From contig KV425575.1 in NCBI GenBank assembly GCA_001632425.1, forward strand, positions 243,462 to 307,461: 64,000 nucleotides of DNA. Reading direction: 5' to 3'. The notes beneath the pieces are model-generated. The model was not told the DNA's origin and did not search any database. It worked only from the letters and a program-made list of their open reading frames with translations. Shown here one piece after another: positions 11,601 through 24,594 of this stretch. The position numbers were made by a program, and so were the translations under genes. The stretch comes from Neolentinus lepideus HHB14362 ss-1. Its lineage: Eukaryota > Basidiomycota > Agaricomycetes > Gloeophyllales > Gloeophyllaceae. Each line of letters starts with the position of its first letter. The stretch's first letter is position 1.

Positions 11601-12776
11601 GGGGAGGAGGTGAGACGCGTTGAGTAAATAGAGGCAAATAACGCCATTGTGGCGGGCTGCTGTGAACAGCGTTCTCGACAAGTTTCATCGATTCTTGCGG
11701 ATCGCCGGGATTTGTCTTGTTTCGCTCTCAGATTTTTTACAAAGTTTACGAATGAGTTTGGGATATGCGAGTAGGTACGTCAAGGAGTCCGTACCAAATC
11801 CAGATATATCAATTTCAACAACAAGAAACGAGCAGGAGAATGGATCATTACAAAAGCAAGCAACAGAGCAAAGCACAGCAGACAACATAGCAAAATAGAA
11901 TGGTGTATTATCACATCCCACAATAAGTCCGAGACAGCGGAACACAGATAGATCAAATAAAAAGCAATGAAAAGATACAGTTGCGTCTTGTGGGTGAGTC
12001 CATCTTCTTGCCGATACGTACGGTCCTAGATGCCAAGCAATGCTGGGTATATCGCAGAACATTTGAGTTGTGTGGGCGATGCATCTCACTCTCGATCTGT
12101 CCAGATCAACCCCATCTGTACGCCAGTCTTCCCCTCACCATGCCCGACGCACGCTTCTCAGCGGGAACCACACCGTGACTCTTTGCTCCATCACTGCCAT
12201 TCTGACTCCCTTGGCAAGGGTCGAAGACAGTGAGGAGACATTCCCCGCTCTGCGACTGGTGAATGATGGTACCCTCATCCCATCCGCAGATGAGTTGGTA
12301 TCAGACGAAACTGATGTTAGCGGATTCCGTGGCATCAACTCCTGTAGGGTGAGGGGGGGAATGATTGTTGTCGGGTTTCCACTAGGAGAGTGACCGGAGT
12401 GCCCAGGTCCAGGGAAGATTCCCTTGGGGAAAGGGCACCTTCGTTAGTGCTGGACACCTTCGGAATGCTGCCTGTCGGTTAGGGAACACTGAGTAGGTAC
12501 TTCTTGTTGCAGGTGGTGCAAGGGAAGGTGTTGGCACCTTATCAGTGTGGGATCCCAACCTCCATGCTTCATCTCATGCCGTCGCAGAACCAGGTGAGTT
12601 TGCATGCATTCGTTCTGTGGAGGCTGTCACCAGACATCTAGAGTGAAGACGCTCTCATTGGATGATGCAGAAGGGTTTGGCTCTGCTATGAAGATACCAG
12701 CCAGTAACGAATCAAGACTGCCGTCATCCTGATTGGTTACGGGTGCAGGATGATCCGAAGATTCTTGGTCCTTGCC
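11601..12776. other. Intergenic between DAM1 and the acidic unknown gene
   Basis: Holds the DAM1 upstream region and the 3' flank of the next gene. Small ORFs at 12070..12393 (+) and 12135..12338 (-) are mutual shadows without motifs. Confidence 0.5.
11615..11620. promoter_or_regulatory. ACGCGT (MluI cell-cycle box-like) before DAM1
   Basis: A perfect ACGCGT lies 15 bp upstream of the DAM1 start codon. In ascomycete yeasts this is the MBF-binding core of G1/S genes. Function here is inferred from motif and neighbour only; a hexamer can occur by chance. Confidence 0.35.
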
Positions 12777-15476
12777 TTATTCAATGGACAGTGAATCAAA
12801 CAGTTCGCCAGCATGCTCTTCGAACCATTTCAAGTACTCCTTCGGAGTAGGCCAGTCATCTGGGACACCCTCTATGGTGGCTTTGACAAGAGGGTTTGCC
12901 AAAGCCCCTGTAGAGGGTTCAACTGTGATGATGGCCAAGGTAGGAGATATGGATGCCTCTGCCAATTGAAGATTCAATGTACATTCCAACTTTGCATCTG
13001 TGAATATGGCCGAACCAAGAGTCTCGTCAAGCGCAACCGGCTTCTTCGCTTCATCTGTTTGTTCGGGCGCCCGGCATGCAAGCGCCTTGAAACCAAGCCC
13101 ACTGGCCGTCGCAACATCTAGTGGGTTACTCCCGATGACGCTGTTGTCGTCATTGTCGTCGTACTCTTCTTCCGGCTGGATATCCGACCCCTCCTCCGAG
13201 TCGGACATTTCCTGGTCTTCTTCTATGGCATGAATAATCACAGGAGACACACTTGTACTCGAGTTGGAAATCGCCTTCCGAAGAACTTTATCGTTGGCCG
13301 ACTGGGCACAGAGACTTCTCGGCACGCCATGCGCCTCTAACGGTGACGCTCCGATGAACGCTCTTCGAACCTGCTTGCCTAGCGCCCGTGCCCGTGCCTT
13401 GATCGTGTTCGTGAAAAATCTGCGAAGGACGCTGCTCCTAAGCGGCTTCTCGCGATTAGCTTTCTCCTCGCCCTTGCTCTTCAAAATATACGGTACGCCC
13501 AGCCGCTTCGCAAAGCGACGGCAGAGCTTGACGCGGGAGGGGGATGACAGGCAAGTCGATGAGGACGATGGTGAACTCGAATAACCACTGACAGTGCCGA
13601 TATTGACAGCGTCGACTTCCATAGTCGTATTCATCGGGATGGCATTGTCGGATGCTGTTGACGCCACACGGGGTGGCTCGGCGAGGACGGGGCAAGGAGG
13701 TGCCGCGTCCATGTTCATGACATATTCGACAGTTTGAGTCATTGGGCGAGGTGGATCGCTGCATTCAGGTACAAAACGGGGCACCTCCACGGACATGGCA
13801 AGTTGTGCCAGGGAGATGGGAGGATAAGGAGGAAAACGGGGAGTCGGGCTCGGGGTTTCAGCCCACATATCATTCTCCCAGGATTGAGCTGGTCGAGCTA
13901 TATGTTGCATTTCTAGGCGCTCACTCGGCATCTCGTTCGTCGCAGCAGTGTCGTTGGTTGACCGAGAAACGTCGGGACGTGTGGAAGGGGCTATCTCCGA
14001 CGCCGAAGGGATGTCCAACGCACTAGGCCTTTGGCCGCGGGCTCGCATGAGAGTGGGACGGGGTGACCCAGTCGTTCCATTGTTCATGGCATTCTCAAAG
14101 GGGAGGTCTAGGGGAGCCGGACGGTCGCCGGTAACCATCATAGGCAGGCCAGGTAGCACTCTAGAAATGTCCGGATAGCGGGGACCCGGAATATCTTGCA
14201 TTGTTCCGGGCGGGGCTTGCGACCACTTATTCGCGGGCAGAGTCTGGAGGAGAGACCAGATGTTAGTCGGTGAGTGGTGTGGCATCACACGACAGTTACC
14301 TGGACAATGGGCTGCGGTGCGTTGTAGTCCTCGTAGTCGCGGAGAGGCGTCTCGCATCTCTCCTGTGTATCCGCGTTGGCCTTCCCCTTACCCTTCAAGT
14401 GAGATGGGATCCGATCTGTTAATTCATCCTCGTTCTCATCGTCCTGTTGGCGGGAACAAGACATTAGCAACGTGCCACGCATAAAGGTGAATATGCTGAC
14501 CGCATCCCCGTCTTCGTGTCGGTTGTCGTTTCCGTCTACTACTTCTCCGTCTCCGTCTTGACCATTATCGTTGTTTCCTTCCTCGCCCCCGCTTTGGGTG
14601 CCGTCATCACTGCTATTTTCACTGCTGCTGCTACTCTCGTCATCGTCGTCCGGCTCGTACTCGCTGTCCCCATCGTCGTCGTCCTCTGTGACATCGTTGT
14701 CGTTGGTTCCCGATATCGAGGGCCCCTTATGTATGGCCATGGCTTGTGCTGCCGACTAGGATATCGGGACGCCACACGAGGTCAGTCACGGGTAAGAGGT
14801 TAGCGAGCGCCACGCTCACCGCTAACATCGCGTCGGTGCCGAATCCATGTCCGAGGGGAACATTGAGCAGCAACTCCGTCGTTGACTCATCCCCGTTCGC
14901 CTCCGGTAACGAGGAGCATGCAGTCAAATCTATGGCATTATCTGCGGACTAGTTGAGTGGCAACACAACGCCAAGTTTGATGAGCCACAAGTCGGATGCC
15001 ATGGACGCCACACTCACCCCTAGTAGTACGTCGGTATACCCAGTCTCGATCGCGACGTCCAGAATAAAGCTTTCGACAGTGTTGCTCAACTTCTCGTCCA
15101 TCGCTTCTAAACTGGTTTGTGGCACTGCAGCACTGTTCCCCAGCTCATCGTCATCGTAGTCGCGGACCGGATGCCTCGTTGCGCTGCGTGGTGTAGACCG
15201 TGATTTAGCGCCATTCCGACCTGCACATCGGTGAGATGTTGATATGAGAAGCCAAAGGTGCAATGACGACTAACTGCGTTCACCGTCCCTCTCTTGCCTG
15301 CGTCTGGACTTCGTGAGGTGTAGCTCCTGCTCCTGAATCCTTGCCCTCAGGTCCGACTGCAGACGCAACGTCTCGAGGCGATCTGCTCTCTTTCTGTTTT
15401 CTTCATGTTTACGTACTTGCAAGTCCGCCCTGATGTCTCTGTCGTGTGGCGTCAACATTGTGGTTCGGTGAGACAA
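12777..15476 (-). CDS. Large acidic, disordered unknown protein
   Basis: Six exons (15275..15476, 15018..15220, 14820..14948, 14501..14755, 14300..14443, 12777..14243) join in phase to give 799 residues. The ATG at 15458 is an alternative start. The N-terminal 65 residues are rich in Arg/Glu and likely helical or coiled-coil (KRADRLETLRLQSDLRARI). Exon 4 encodes a long run of Asp/Glu/Ser. A basic segment (KLCRRFAKRLGVPYILKSKG) in the last exon could be a nuclear localisation signal. The C-terminus ends in WPTPKEYLKWFEEHAGEL. One intron uses an unusual GTCAGC donor. No known domain is recognised. The pattern suggests a nuclear or chromatin-associated protein, but that is a guess. The splice structure is well supported. 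Confidence 0.65.
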
Positions 15477-16039
15477 CTACTAAACATACGCTGCAGACCT
15501 TCCTTTACCCCATGTCGGGTTTCTCATAGCAGGAAGGCGGAGCGATGGAATCACTGAATCCTTGGAGTCGATCATAACTTCACAGAAGGTATTGGAGGTA
15601 ATGGAGTAAGTCGACCGGAAGAATAATCGTTGGCGTGCTCGCTGTGCCTTTAAAGGTCGGAGTGGAATAGTATGCTCGTGGGTGGCGCCGAGGGAGCTGT
15701 GGTAGCTGTGGTATGAGTGCGGTGGCGGGTGGCTAGCATCTATGTTGCTTCGACCACATCGGCATTATATTCCGGCTTCACGTGCCTGGCCAAAGGGCAG
15801 TGATCGTGATCGTCCCCGAGATAAGGTCCACGTGGACTCAACACAGCCACATGTCAGAAGCGAGCCCATGCTCAAATGCTGTGCAGCTGTCAATGAGGCT
15901 CAAAATAGAGCTGTATCGTTGACACAGGTAAACCAAGAAAAGATCAATGAACTCAAGACAGCAGCTGGATAGATGAAAATACATGGTCATACATTAACGA
16001 TAAATATGCCACTCAAACGCAACAACGTGAGTCCCCAGC
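15477..16039. other. Intergenic, no gene seen
   Basis: Upstream region of the acidic gene and 3' flank of YCG1. No convincing ORF. Confidence 0.5.
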
Positions 16040-19000
16040 TTACTCCGCTTCCAACAATTCCCCGACCTCATCTGCCTCACCTTCATCGGAGTCCATGATG
16101 GAATCTGGCTCGTCTTCATCGAGAAGACCATCAATCTCCGCATCCAAACGTGCCTCTTCTTCCTTCTTCTTAGCAGCTTTCGAGCTTCTACGTTTCCAGA
16201 TCGTTAAGCATCTCGCGTAAATGAAACCAAGACTAACTCCTACCGCTGTCCACCTCGTTTCCTGGTTGCAGGCTCGGGAGTCGACTCGTCGTCATCGTCC
16301 TCTTCATCCTCAGATGTTGCTTGAGCGACGGCCTTGCTCTTCGCCTTGGCCCTCCTAAAAAGGGCTCAGTAAACCGTATTGCAGGTACGAAGAACGGAAC
16401 CCACGCAGATCTCGCAGGCATCACGCGGCTTGGTGCAGGAGCAGCAGACGGCGAACGTGATGGTTGCTCAGTAGCATTGCTATCTGTATCCGTCTCGCCA
16501 GATAGGCGAGCTCGTTTCCTATATCACAGTGAGCGCCGTAGTTCAACTACTCCACCACTAACTTACTTTGCCTTCCCTTTGCCACCCCGTCTACTGTCGA
16601 CAGACGGCGCAACAGAGCTTTCTCTGTCGGTGGTCGTAGTCGTCGTGGAGGCCACGCTCTGGGACCGCCTGTATGACAATAAGAGAGGAACTTAATTCCA
16701 GCAATCCTAAAAGATTCGCTTGTGGCGCACCGCTTCCGCGTAGTCCTCTTCTTCGGCACCTCCTCTTCCTCATCGCTCTCTGGGATTATATCATCCAAAA
16801 ATTCGAACAGCTCTTTGAGGCTCTCGAGCTGCCTATACTGCTCTTCGTTGAAGTCTTCCAGCTGCTTCTCGAATTTCTTCGAGATAGCCGCGTCGAACCG
16901 AGTGAACGCGTTGCTGGCGGCAGTGTCCCGCAGGGGTCGGCGCTGCGCAGACAAAATGAGTGAAGATGGCGTAAAGATCCCAGCAAGACGGACGTACAGA
17001 TGTAAGGTTGTACATAAGAACCTTCAAGGATCGGATCTTGTCGTCGTCAACGGCATCGGGAATGTAGAGCTTGGACAAGACTTGGCAGAGAACTTTCTTG
17101 TCTTCCTCTGTGAAAGAAATTACTGTCCAATCCTCAGCAAATTCGACCAGCAAAACGTACTCTGCATATCCTTGCTGAACAACGCTCGGATAATCTCAGT
17201 AGCAAGGTCCAGATGAATCAGGACGTCGGCCACTTGGCCCCGTGCCGCACTAGAGTAACAAATCGTCAACGCCTCGGGAATAAAACAAAGAAAAGAACAG
17301 AAACTGGCACATACACTGCTTTCTGAGGGTCCGTCCAGTCGACAAACATAGCGACGATATTGGCAGGAGAGATCATCTCCCGGTCATCATCGAGGTCCTT
17401 GTATAACTGCAACAGCTCTTCGAAAATTGGGACGAAAATCTGCACAGGATGGAAGGTGAGGTCCGGATTTAAGGATAAATCGTCATATCCTTACCTGTTG
17501 CATCCTACGCTGGTTCGCAGGCGACGAATAGCAATAAACTGGGAAGAAGTAGGACAGGCACTGTCGCAGTTCCTGGTTCCCTGCCGTGTCGGGTGATACA
17601 TATGCGAAGACCAAGCTCTTCAAAACCTACACGCCGAGCAAGTAGACGTTCGGACGTCACATCTCATAACGGAATGATGGACAACTCACCCTCTCATCAG
17701 TGACCATCCCGGAGAGCATCAGTTTGGCGATGCCGACACACATCAGTGCTTGGACCTTCTCGGAGTCTTCGTTACCCCAAACTTGGAGCAAAAATTCGAT
17801 GATACGGTCTCCCTACACACAAGATGGTGTGAGCATGGCGCAAGCATAGCGGTCTACTCAACGCACCGCAACACCGTCATTACCCAGGAAATCACGATCG
17901 TGCACCATCAGCATGTCGAAAATGATCTGGAGTACGCGGATCTTGAGCGGCTCCGGGGCTGACTGAACTTGACTCAAGAAAAGTTGGAACGAGTTGAGAG
18001 CCATTCGCTACATCAGAAAAAGGCCAAGTACCGATATACATTAATGCCCGGGATACGCTTGCTGTGAGAATCAGAACTCACTCTTGCAATCAGGCAGCAC
18101 AGACCCAGGGAAACAAGGCCCTTCTCCCTCAAGGCTAACTCCTTGCGCTTGACAGCGGGAATAATGAGCTCGCCTAGGATTCCCTCTAGAGTCGAGTTCT
18201 CCTCGAACGTCTACGCGCATAATCAGAAAGAAGGTCGCGCTACATTAACATGCCATTCGAGCTCACTCCGTTCACCCGTTCAAGCATTCCTATACATAAT
18301 GACAGGCACCGCAGGTCAATAGCATCTGCTTGTGCCTTCTCTTCGGGAGTCTTCTCGGTCGGAGGTTTGGGCGCTGCCTTCACGGTCTTAGCTGTCATTG
18401 GTGTCTCGCCGTAGGTGGTCGTGTCGCCGTCATCGACGGCGGACGCTTCTTTCTGCACGATTATAAGTCCATTAGTCTAGTATAAATATGATAAGTGAAG
18501 GCAGGCCCAGATTTTACCTCGTCCATCTCTGGATCCCGCAGCTCATGCACTACTTCGACGACGAGTCGGATGAGGTCACGCTCATTAGGTGAGAGCTTCC
18601 TGAGCACATCTAGGCAGCGCGAGAGCAAACCCTCAGGTAACGCCTCTTGCGATATCATATCCCCTGTAAACGTATATCAGATGAACTTCGGCCTGACTCG
18701 GGCCAGAAGGATAGAAGTACTCACGGACGAGCTGGAACATCTTCCTCCTCCCAATCTCATCCGCGTAATCCAGGTTCACCGCGAGCCTGAGCATCTCGCC
18801 AATGACAAACTCCTTATCCATCCTTTCGTCCTCTTTTCGCGCGCGCTCCTCCTCGTCCTCCTCCTCGCCACGCAGGAATGCTTGTTCCTCATCATCCTGC
18901 ATCTGTTCCATGAGATCGTTGTACATCGCCTGGATCCTAAACGCCAGGAGGGTGACAACAGGCAGAGCAGACTCGAGTCTGGCTTCGTCCTTTATGGAGA

Positions 19001-20744
19001 TGCAGTGGTCGACGAATACGCGTGCGAGGAAGGACTTCTCGGGCGAAAGATCAGCCCAGTATTGATCTGTAGCGCGGTGAGAGTCAATCCACTATATGTA
19101 AACTGATAGAAGTACTTACCGCCAAATTCGACGTTGTCAAAAATATCGGTTCGGGATGCGAACACGCTCATAAGCGCATCCTCCGCAATGGCGTTCTCTG
19201 CTAGATCAAAGAGCCTTAAGAAGGAGATCACCTCCTTCGCGGGCTCATCGCCCTCCACCTGCAGACCGACTACTTCTAGCCATGTGCAAATGAGTTTGGC
19301 CGTGGCGCTGCGGACGGATGGCTCGCGGTCGCCGAGCCCATTACGAACAATTAATTCGCGCTGCGCAATGGAAAGGACGCGTGGATCGGTGGCACCAAGA
19401 GCACCGGAGGCTGCCTCGTCCGGGGGAATGCAATGGTTCTCGAGGACCGTGTAGACGAGCCTGCGAACGACGATGTCTGTGTCCCGGGTCCGAGCTAGCA
19501 CGTTGGGTAGAGTGACGGGGTTGATTTGAGTGTTGAGGAGCACGGCTCTTCGGACGTCGCTATATGAATTTCGTTAATCACGGTATTCAGCATAAATGCA
19601 CGACCATCGGTACTAACGCAGAAGAATCATAGGCTAGCGTGTTGAGAAGAATCTCGCTGACAGGCAGCTGGTCGTCTTCCAGGTCTGCAGGATCCTCGGT
19701 ACCGTAAAGCTGTGCAAGACCAACGACTGCCTGCACCCGCACGAAGGCCTCCTTGTCTCGTAGGCGGTCAAGGAGCGATTCTCGGATATGGGAGTAAAGG
19801 TCCTCGCTGTGAAGGATTAGCAAGTCAATCAACATGAACGAAGAGGACTTACTCTAGTTCGGGCATGTGCTGCACCACTTCCGAAAGAATTTGGACGACT
19901 CTATATCGGACATTCTTGTCCTTGGCCAGGAAACCCTTCAGAAGGAATTTAAGCAATCTTGTGGCAAAGCGAGAGGCAGGAGTATCAGTGTCTTCGTGAA
20001 CTTCGGCACCGCTCTTCTTCCGGTCCTCAAGAACTTTTTATCAAGTCAGTCGATTTCATCGCAATCGAATGGACAAGTGAATGAAGAGTATCAGAGAAGG
20101 ACCAGATCAAGCTCCAGTCGTGACGCAGCGACAGGAGCGAACTGCGGAAGGGCAGTCCCCACGCGAGAATTTCAAGATCCGAACCATACGTGCCTCACCA
20201 ACCATCTGTGGTGCCGCACAAGCGTAGACAAAGAGATAAACTTCCCTCAAGAAGTCTCGGGGAGGCAACCTTTCTAAGATGCAACACAGGCCTTTCTCAG
20301 CGCGTGTCCAGGACAGTCCATTCACCTCAAATCTTGCGAAACTTTCGCTTTGTGCACCGTCCAACCTGGTCAGGTACCGCCCAGCACATGTTCCCCTTGC
20401 CCTAGCATCGGTGTAGTCGAGTTGACGCACGCACCTTTCTCGTTCGCAAACTTCACATAACCACCAAGAAACTTAATTATCCTGTCTGCAACAGTCGTCC
20501 CCTTCTTGAGCGGTAGCAGTCGACTGATCATATCCACCATGACGTCCTGGAATATCTTCTCTCCCACATACTTCATGGTCTTCCCCTTGTTTATCGGCTC
20601 AGTGTGCTTTGCCGCATCATTGTGCAATTTATAGAGCGCGACATAGTTCTTCTGGTGATTTGCTATAGATACTTGTGCTTGATCGAAAATCTTCGGAATA
20701 GCAAGTGAAAGGTCTTCCAGCGACGACACCGTTCGCGCTGGCAT
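16040..20744 (-). CDS. YCG1: Condensin complex subunit 3 (YCG1/CAP-G)
   Basis: A long HEAT-repeat gene split by many introns. It starts at 20744 (MPARTVSSLEDLSLAIPKIF) and continues through DVMVDMISRLLPLKKGTTVAD, the signature N-terminus of CAP-G/Ycg1. Later exons carry ARTRDTDIVVRRLVYTVLE, VRNGLGDREPSVRSATAKL and PEGLLSRCLDVLRKLSPNE, which fit HEAT repeats and the Cnd3 C-terminal domain. It stops at 16040..16042 after an acidic tail. Ycg1 is a HEAT subunit of condensin and helps compact and segregate mitotic chromosomes. The first codon lies 350 bp from that of the Polo kinase gene on the other strand, so the two share a promoter. Individual exon ends were not all resolved. Confidence 0.88.
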
Positions 20745-21093
20745 AGTGGGGTGATCTAAGAAGTGAAGGCACCTCAAAAAGCAGATGAATATAAGCTTTA
20801 GATACTGTGGTTCTATGGCATGTGGGACTTACTGGTTCGTGTGAGTGACTTATAGCGGGATAGGAAAGGACGCGTCGAACTCATCGCGTGCAACGCGAGG
20901 CACGTGATAAGGAACACGTGGAAATTGAACGAACGGTCACATGATCCACGCGAGCCTCGCCAGCCGCATGCTGCGAGAGCGTGTTCGATTGCGAAAAGCT
21001 GACTACACCTTATCCTCACTGTCGACGGCGGTGACAACGTTCTTTCCCCCACATCAGCGAAGACGACGGCGCTAGCCCTCTCAACTTCTCGTC
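20745..21093. promoter_or_regulatory. Bidirectional promoter of YCG1 and Polo kinase
   Basis: The 349-bp interval separates two divergent mitotic genes. It holds ACGCGT at 20870..20875 and two CACGTG boxes at 20901..20906 and 20915..20920. ACGCGT is the MBF core in yeasts and CACGTG is a bHLH site. Coordinate control of condensin and Polo kinase is plausible but inferred. Confidence 0.5.
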
Positions 21094-23764
21094 ATGAGCA
21101 ACCCACTCTACACCGGCATGCCGCCTGCGCCTACGTTGGGTACTACCCGCCGTCACCCCTTCTCGAACGCTGTCAACCATGCGCCACGTCTAGCACCGTC
21201 TGCCAAACCTCAAGACAAGGTAGATGACAAAGGCAAGGCAAAAGAGGTAGAACCTCCGTTGCCAAGGCAGAATACCAAGACAGTACCGCCGTCACCGCCC
21301 CAGCTAATCGTCGACAGGAGTCGGTCAGCGAAGTATCAGAGAATTGGGCTATTGGGAGAGGTGAGTATCTTCATTTGAAACTCTGGGTCCGTAACTGACT
21401 TGGTCATAGGGCGGTTTCGCTCGGGTGTACGAGGTGGTTGACAGCACACAACGTACAAGATTGGCTTGCAAGGTTGTCACGAAGTCATCACTCAAAACGA
21501 AGAAAGCCAAGACTAAGGTCAACTAACTATTCAAGATATGCTAAAGCCAGACGGACTCTGACAACCTTTTGCAGCTCTATGCCGAAATCAAGATCCACCG
21601 CGCCCTCTCCCACCCCAATGTTGTCCGATTCTTGGACTGCTTCGAGGATGACGAGAATGTCTACATGACGATTGAGCTCTGCACCAACGGCTCGCTAATG
21701 GACCTCCTCCGGCGGCGCAAACGCTTCACGGAGCCCGAGGCACGCGTCTTCATGGTTCAGCTGCTCGGCGCGTGCCACTATATGCACAACCATCAGGTGA
21801 TTCATCGCGATCTCAAGCTCGGGAACCTTTTCCTCGACGCACACATGAACATCAAGGTCGGCGACTTTGGCCTTGCGGCGCTCATTGAAAACCCGGGCGA
21901 GCGCAAGAAGACGATATGCGGCACGCCCAATTATATCGCGCCAGAGGTGTTATTCGACACGGCAAATGGCCACAGCTTTGAGGTCGATATTTGGTCAATT
22001 GGCGTTATCTTGTATACGTTCGTTATTGGCCACCCTCCTTTCCAAACGAAGGAAGTGAAGAGTATCTATAAGTAAGCTGGACAATTGAAGACTCGGGCCT
22101 GATATTAATTGTTCATCTTCCAGGCGTATTCGCGAGAACCAATACGAATTTCCCATATACCGCGAAATCTCGGATGACGCCAAACAGCTCATTCAGCTCA
22201 TCCTAACTCCCGACCCGGCGCAACGCCCTACCCTGCACGAGATTCTCGATCATGATTGGTTTGAGCTGGGCATTGTCCCGAGCTCCCTCCCTGTTAGCAT
22301 CCACGATATCGCCCCGCGATTTGATCACATCACACGCCCTATCTCGCAGACGAATCTCGCAAAGCTGCGCCGTCTTTCGCTCCTCGACGATCAGCAGGTC
22401 AGCACGATTGCGGTGCCCACCGCCCCCGGCACCAAGGCGAAGAACGCGACCGCCGAGATCCAGCGACAGGAGCAGGAGTTCCAGCAGGCCGTGCAGCCCG
22501 GCAGCCCCATCTCTGCGCTCCTCCGCTCCGCAAGGCAGCCGCTCGTCATGGGCAATGCTGCGCGCAACGAGTCACCCCTCTACAGGAAGTTGACGGCAGC
22601 AGCGAAGGAGAGACGGACCTCACCGTTAAAGCACCGCGCGGGTGCGCTGCCTAATATTGACGAGGACCGGGACTTGGGCTTCGAGGAGATCAGGAGGAAG
22701 GAGCTCGAGTCTCAGAAGGCCCGGATTGTTGCCCAGATGGCAACGCCCCCGCAGAAGAAGGCTGAGACTGAGGACGTCGAGGTCGCGCCAGCGCCAGCAC
22801 CTAATGCAGCGAAGGGAAAGCAGAAAGCGAAGGACGATCAGCCAGCGCTGAAGGTGAATGGCTTCGACGCGGCTGCGGAGACACTGACCCTGGCGCTGGA
22901 CGCGCTAGCCGACGGTAAGGTGTTCAGTGATCCAGAGGAAGTGGACGCGATGCAGCAGGGGAAGGTCTTCATTGCGTCCTGGGTCGACTACTGCAATAAG
23001 TACGGAATGGGCTATGCCCTTACAGATGGCACCGTTGGTGTTTACTTCAATGACAGTACGTCGCTAGTTTTGTCTCCTGATAAACAGTACGTGCTAGTCA
23101 GTCTTCGAACGTTACTTTGTATGCTTACATTCCTTCAGCCATTTTGATTACGTCATGTCGAGACGCCAAGGCACGGTGTACGTGCGGAAGTACTACACTG
23201 TCAACGACTATCCCGAAGATCTGAAGAGTAAGGTATACCTGCTTAAACACTTCGAGGGGTACATTATGTCCCGCTTGTTTGGTGAATATGACTACGTTTT
23301 CGAGGACACGAATAGGACGAAAGGCATGGACTTCCTCCAAAAGTTCCTGCGAATGAAGAACGTCATCGTCTTCAAGATGAGCAATGACTCCCTACAAGTG
23401 GGTGTCAGAACCCCATTCCTTCATGCTCTCACTGACCATAAGTCTATTCAAGTTCAACTTCTACGACCACTCAAAGATGATACTCTCTGCGCATGGCCTA
23501 GTGGTCACGCACATCGACAAAAACTACAAGCTCACCAAGTGGCGACTGAGCGAGATTATGGCACTTGCGCTACAAGAGAAGCCCGCAGACGCTGACGAGG
23601 CCAAGTTCCAGCAGCGGCTCGTGGACAAGCTGAAGTACTGTAAGGAGGTTCTTCTGTCGATCCGCAAGGTCACAGAGCAGACGGAGGGGGTGGCCATGAC
23701 TGGGGTGCCAGAGCCAGCGATGATCGTTCGGCAGTCTAAGGGTCCCATTCGGCACCAGGCATAA
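21094..23764 (+). CDS. CDC5: Polo-like kinase (Cdc5/Plo1)
   Basis: Six exons (21094..21360, 21410..21517, 21575..22071, 22124..23086, 23139..23397, 23453..23764) give 801 residues. The kinase domain spans about 85-345. The glycine loop [11 protein letters not shown] crosses the first intron. Lysine 110 (LACK), Asp204 in HRDLKLGN, Asp222 in DFG and Thr238 in the activation loop [14 protein letters not shown] are present. Two polo boxes follow from about residue 570, with Trp577 in [16 protein letters not shown] and the second ending in [17 protein letters not shown]. This is the full architecture of mitotic Polo kinases, which drive mitotic entry, cohesin/condensin phosphorylation and exit. 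Its neighbour YCG1 belongs to condensin, a known Polo target in yeast. No defects seen. Confidence 0.95.
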
Positions 23765-24594
23765 CGGTATACCAATGTACTCTGTCCCGTGTTATGAAGG
23801 GTACACTTGATCATCAGAGGACATTACTGTATACCCGGTCGTTTGTCAATTGCTCCACGTCGCTCCTCGTCGCACACTCGCATGTTCCTCGGTCAGAATC
23901 TGTATTGATAGTATTGTTCTTGTATGCTGTATACCTGGCGTCTAGGGACAACAGGAGAGGTCATCAGTCGTAATGGGTCAGGAACGTTATCCTCGTACTT
24001 GGAAGAGAAGACTGTTTGAACAAATAGCTGAAGACGCACACTGCATGTTAGACCATCAACGCTATTGCCCAGCGTATGGATTCTCCTCGCGTGGTCCGCC
24101 GTTAGACGACGACCGAACCGACGCAAGTCTAGCTAGGCTGAGGCGAGGCTGCAAGGACTTGCAGCAGTGAAGTGGAGTCTTAAGCTTAAGTCCTTCAAGG
24201 TAGTCGTGGTGCGATTGGGAGATGCATAACCACACAGTAAAGATGTTGACACAACTCTCTATTGACTTTTATAATCCAAAGCTAGTGCAATTATTGCGGA
24301 AATACCGCTACATCATGAGAAGTAAAACGTTAAAAGAACAGCACGTAATTACCAAACTCAAGTCATAATAACAGAAGGAGAAACGTAAACCGAGAGCCAG
24401 GTTATACATACCCGTGATACAAGAGGTCCGACCAACTGGACGCCGATGCCAATGCGACGAGGGGATAGTGATGCATGTGTACGATGCGATGATTGATGGA
24501 AGGAAGGGATATATTGCAATTGACACCGACTATGATGGGTCTCACTAGTATTAAGGGTATGTGTATACGGGGATAGGATACGGTTTAATGTCGT
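23765..24594. other. Tail-to-tail intergenic region
   Basis: 3' flanks of the Polo kinase and PMA1. Short ORFs only; nothing recognised. Confidence 0.5.
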
